Positions 5,525-7,530 of a stretch of DNA of 7,530 nt are shown here, in pieces. The stretch spans positions 1-7,530 of the forward strand of contig CAIPFQ010000066.1 of NCBI GenBank assembly GCA_903864395.1, read 5' to 3'. Position 1 is the stretch's first letter, and the number at the start of each line of letters is the position of its first letter. The position numbers and the translations under genes were made by a program. Source of the DNA: an uncultured Chlamydiae bacterium (lineage in GTDB: Bacteria; Chlamydiota; Chlamydiia; Chlamydiales; SM23-39). The notes under the pieces were generated by a model that was not told where the DNA came from, made no database searches, and worked only from the letters and a program-made list of their open reading frames with translations.

Positions 5525-6997
5525 ATGTCCAAGATGTCTAATGAAATTTTTGTTGTTAAAGGAAAAATCACTGCTGAAATTTTTAGAAAAGTGAATCTTG
5601 GGTTGCTTCGAAAATTGTGTCATCGTGTTTATACAACAAATCTTATAGAAAAACCAGAATCCATCATTCGAAGACACGCTTGGGTTCTCGTGGAAGAATT
5701 TTTTCCTGGAGCTCTGATCGTAGATCGAACGGCTTTTGAACATCGACCTTCCCTCGATGGTTCTATTTTTGTTGTAGCCAATAAAAAACGAGCCATGATT
5801 TTTCCGGGGCTTGCTATCTATTCGCGTAAAGGGGTGAATCCTTTGCCAGAAGACAGACCTTTTATGGGGAAGCTTTACCTTTCTTGTCCTGCAAGAGCCT
5901 ATTTAGAAAATATGCGAACCAAAACTTCTTCTCAGGGGTCTATTTCCAGAACACTGTCAAGAAAAGAAATAGAGGAGAAGCTCGAATTTTTGCTTTGTTC
6001 TGTGGGTTCTGTTGCGTTACAGGACTTGCGCAAAGAAGCTTGTCGGCTTGCACCTTTGATCGGAGCTCAAAAAGAATATGACTCTTTGAATGCTTTAATA
6101 GGAACTTTGCTTGGCACACGAAAAGAAATCCTTGCATCTCCTTTAACGCGCGCTCGGATGGAAGGCGAGCCTTATGATCCAAAACGGATAGAATTATTTC
6201 AAAAACTTTTTCAAGCTCTTCAAAGAAGATCGGAATGTGTTCGGACGATTCGATGTGCTAGTGAGGCGTTGCCATTTTTTGAATCTTATTTTTCAAATTT
6301 TATTGAGGGAACAGAATTTGAGCTCGAAGAGGCGGCTAAAATTATTTTTGAAAAAAAAATGCCTCAAGGGCGTCCTGCAGATGCCCATGACATTTTAGGC
6401 ACTTTTCAAATTGCCTCGGATGAGAACGAAATGCAAAAAATTCCACAAAGCGCCGAAGGTTTTTTTCACATTCTTAAAAATCGTCATGCAACCCTAATGC
6501 AAGGGCGCCCCGAAATGAACCCAGGCGAGTTTAAAACGAAGGCAAATCGGGCTGGATCTACCTTTTTCGTTGCGCCCGAACTAGTGTTAGGGACTTTGCG
6601 AAAAGGTTTTGTTTGGTTAGAGCAGCTTGAAGATCCTTTAAGTCGTGCAATTTATGTCATGTTTCTCGTGGCAGAAGTTCACCCTTTCCTAGATGGCAAT
6701 GGAAGATGTGCAAGGCTTATGATGAATGCTGAATTAGTGGCGCGTGGGCAAGCGCGGATCATTGTTCCTACAGTCTTTCGCGCAAATTATTTAATGGCCC
6801 TTAAATCTTTGACACATAACGAACAGCCCGAGTCGCTCATTCGCGTGCTTGATTTTGCGCAAAATTATACTTCTCGTATCGATTGGAGCGATTACGAAAC
6901 GGCAAAAAGGATGCTTTTGGAAACGCACGCATTCGAAGATTCTACCCAAGCAGAACTCATGGGGATTCGTCTTATTTTGCCTATTGCGCTATACTGA
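5525..6997 (+). CDS. Class II Fic adenylyltransferase with AbiEi-like N-terminal region
   Basis: This 490-residue protein contains an intact Fic core. The motif HPFLDGNGRCAR (386-397) supplies the catalytic H386, the metal-binding D390 and the phosphate-binding R394 and R397. Fic enzymes usually transfer AMP from ATP to a hydroxyl side chain of a target protein. SNFIEG (257-262) fits the (S/T)xxxE(G/N) autoinhibition motif, and its place before the core makes this a class II Fic, self-inhibited through E261. Residues about 10-130 resemble AbiEi-type antitoxin/regulator domains: LLRKLCHRVY (27-36), then FPGALIVDRTAFEH (60-73), then a beta-rich stretch with GSIFVV (79-84). Residues about 131-250 look helical and are not assigned. 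The gene looks more AT-rich and T-rich than the three before it, and no separate small antitoxin frame adjoins it. It may be co-transcribed with the methyltransferases or use its own promoter. The Fic call is firm; the N-terminal assignment is by eye and the target is unknown. Confidence 0.9.
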   Translation: MSKMSNEIFVVKGKITAEIFRKVNLGLLRKLCHRVYTTNLIEKPESIIRRHAWVLVEEFFPGALIVDRTAFEHRPSLDGSIFVVANKKRAMIFPGLAIYSRKGVNPLPEDRPFMGKLYLSCPARAYLENMRTKTSSQGSISRTLSRKEIEEKLEFLLCSVGSVALQDLRKEACRLAPLIGAQKEYDSLNALIGTLLGTRKEILASPLTRARMEGEPYDPKRIELFQKLFQALQRRSECVRTIRCASEALPFFESYFSNFIEGTEFELEEAAKIIFEKKMPQGRPADAHDILGTFQIASDENEMQKIPQSAEGFFHILKNRHATLMQGRPEMNPGEFKTKANRAGSTFFVAPELVLGTLRKGFVWLEQLEDPLSRAIYVMFLVAEVHPFLDGNGRCARLMMNAELVARGQARIIVPTVFRANYLMALKSLTHNEQPESLIRVLDFAQNYTSRIDWSDYETAKRMLLETHAFEDSTQAELMGIRLILPIALY

Positions 6998-7012
6998 CTT
7001 TTAGAATAATAT
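6984..7012 (+). promoter_or_regulatory. Candidate promoter for the ABC transporter gene
   Basis: TTGCGC (6984-6989), a 17-nt spacer and TAATAT (7007-7012) span the end of fic and would start transcription near 7019. TATAAA at 7021-7026 is another possible -10 box but lacks a good -35. The 58-nt gap to the next start codon has no terminator and no Shine-Dalgarno sequence, only an A-rich stretch before the ATG. Confidence 0.3.
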
Positions 7013-7055
7013 ACAGACCGTATAAACCATAAAGCCGTGCAAAAATTGCAAAAAA

Positions 7056-7523
7056 ATGAGCTTAATTTCTGTATCCCATTTGCGAAAAGACTATACGCAT
7101 ACGCGCTCAAAGCGATTGTTTTTTCGAGAAAAAATCGTAAGAACAGCTCTTAACGACATTACATTTTCAATTGAAGAAGGAGAATTTCTCGGGTATATCG
7201 GGCATAACGGTGCAGGCAAAAGCACTACGATTAAAATTCTGTCTGGTATTTTGGTGCCGACCCATGGAGAGGTGATCGTTTTAGGCCAAACGCCTTCTAA
7301 AGATCGAAAAAAGATTGTTCGAGAAATTGGTGTTGTTTTTGGACAAAAAACGGGACTTTGGTGGGATCTTCCCGTCATAGAGTCCTTTCAGCTGCTTCAA
7401 AAGATTTATGAGGTTTGCCCGAAGCTCGACTTTGCAACTTTTTTGGGTTGGATGCCTCGGGATATTTGTTCTCGGGGGCGTTATTTAAATCGGGAAGGGG
7501 TTAAAAACCCCTGCCTGGTTTAA
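7056..7523 (+). CDS. 5' part of an ABC exporter ATPase gene, apparently interrupted
   Basis: The first 120 or so residues are the N-terminal part of an ATP-binding subunit of an ABC-2-type exporter, a cytoplasmic ATPase that would pair with two membrane subunits. The Walker A motif is GHNGAGKST (49-57), and the Q-loop region FGQKTGLWWDLPVIESF (95-111) with Q97 is characteristic of the COG4586-type ATPases, which are usually well over 300 residues. After KIYEV (116-120) the expected helical domain, LSGGQ-like signature, Walker B and H-loop are all missing. The frame continues for 35 unfamiliar codons into the palindrome at 7481 and stops at 7521-7523. Neither other forward frame resumes the family sequence before the window ends. 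As it stands the product cannot hydrolyse ATP, so this is best seen as a gene fragment or pseudogene broken by inserted sequence, with an assembly break at a repeat as the alternative. The start ATG has an A-rich leader without a Shine-Dalgarno sequence. Confidence 0.75.
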   Translation: MSLISVSHLRKDYTHTRSKRLFFREKIVRTALNDITFSIEEGEFLGYIGHNGAGKSTTIKILSGILVPTHGEVIVLGQTPSKDRKKIVREIGVVFGQKTGLWWDLPVIESFQLLQKIYEVCPKLDFATFLGWMPRDICSRGRYLNREGVKNPCLV

Positions 7524-7527
7524 ATAA
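7481..7527. repeat. 47-bp imperfect palindrome at the right edge
   Basis: TTATTTAAA (7481-7489) is the exact reverse complement of TTTAAATAA (7519-7527), and AGGGGTT (7496-7502) pairs with AACCCCT (7506-7512) around an AAA loop. Between them five more pairs form, two of them wobbles, with a single A/G mismatch (7495/7513). The whole forms a 22-pair foldback. It contains the last codons and the stop of the truncated ABC frame. The form suggests a REP- or MITE-like element, or the foldback end of a larger element starting about 7416; a terminator is less likely from what is visible, since the window ends three bases later. Confidence 0.7.
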
Positions 7528-7530
7528 TCG

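Noticed and set aside
7039..7049. Small palindrome GCAAAAATTGC before the ABC gene start
   Set aside because: It has only four pairs around an A-rich loop, too weak to call as a terminator or operator.
7402..7521. Simple one-base frameshift in the ABC ATPase gene
   Set aside because: The other two forward frames after 7415 do not resume ATPase family sequence: one gives unrelated residues, the other meets a stop early and then reads unrelated residues. Replacement by foreign sequence fits better.
1..7530. CRISPR array or insertion-sequence transposase
   Set aside because: No regularly spaced repeats and no transposase-like frame are visible anywhere in the window. Only the right-edge palindrome hints at a mobile element.

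Overview
This window reads as a chromosomal segment of a bacterium, most plausibly an environmental (amoeba-associated) member of the Chlamydiota. The hints are an IleRS of the eukaryote-like type 2 form (KMSKR signature, no C-terminal zinc cluster), a one-piece tmRNA whose CCA end is not encoded, and a long tag peptide of a style I recall from Parachlamydia-type tmRNAs. The taxonomic call is inference at moderate confidence, since no database search was possible.

Layout. Positions 1-62 hold a good minus-strand promoter that fires leftwards out of the window. Positions 63-170 hold no gene I can support. Positions 171-709 are a complete minus-strand ssrA (tmRNA) unit: promoter (681-709), a roughly 75-nt leader containing a long hairpin, mature tmRNA (206-600) with its tag frame (444-506), and an intrinsic terminator (171-198). 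The divergent plus-strand unit starts at 768: ileS (768-3866), a SpoU/TrmH-family RNA ribose methyltransferase (3870-4595, 3-nt gap) and an RlmM-like 23S rRNA 2'-O-methyltransferase (4585-5481, 11-nt overlap). The tight packing indicates one co-transcribed, translationally coupled operon devoted to translation: tRNA charging plus two RNA methylases, facing the ribosome-rescue RNA.

Downstream lies an accessory-looking region. A class II Fic protein (5525-6997) has an N-terminal half resembling AbiEi-type antitoxin/regulator domains, and it may have its own promoter inside the end of the rlmM-like gene. After a short spacer comes the 5' part of an ABC exporter ATPase gene (7056 onwards). Its family-like sequence stops near codon 120, and the reading frame then runs into a 47-bp near-perfect palindrome (7481-7527) at the right edge. 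This looks like a gene broken by a repeat or mobile sequence.

The observations most worth a second look are the AbiEi-like/Fic fusion, the interrupted ABC gene with its palindrome, and the ssrA leader hairpin that pairs with the first three nucleotides of mature tmRNA.
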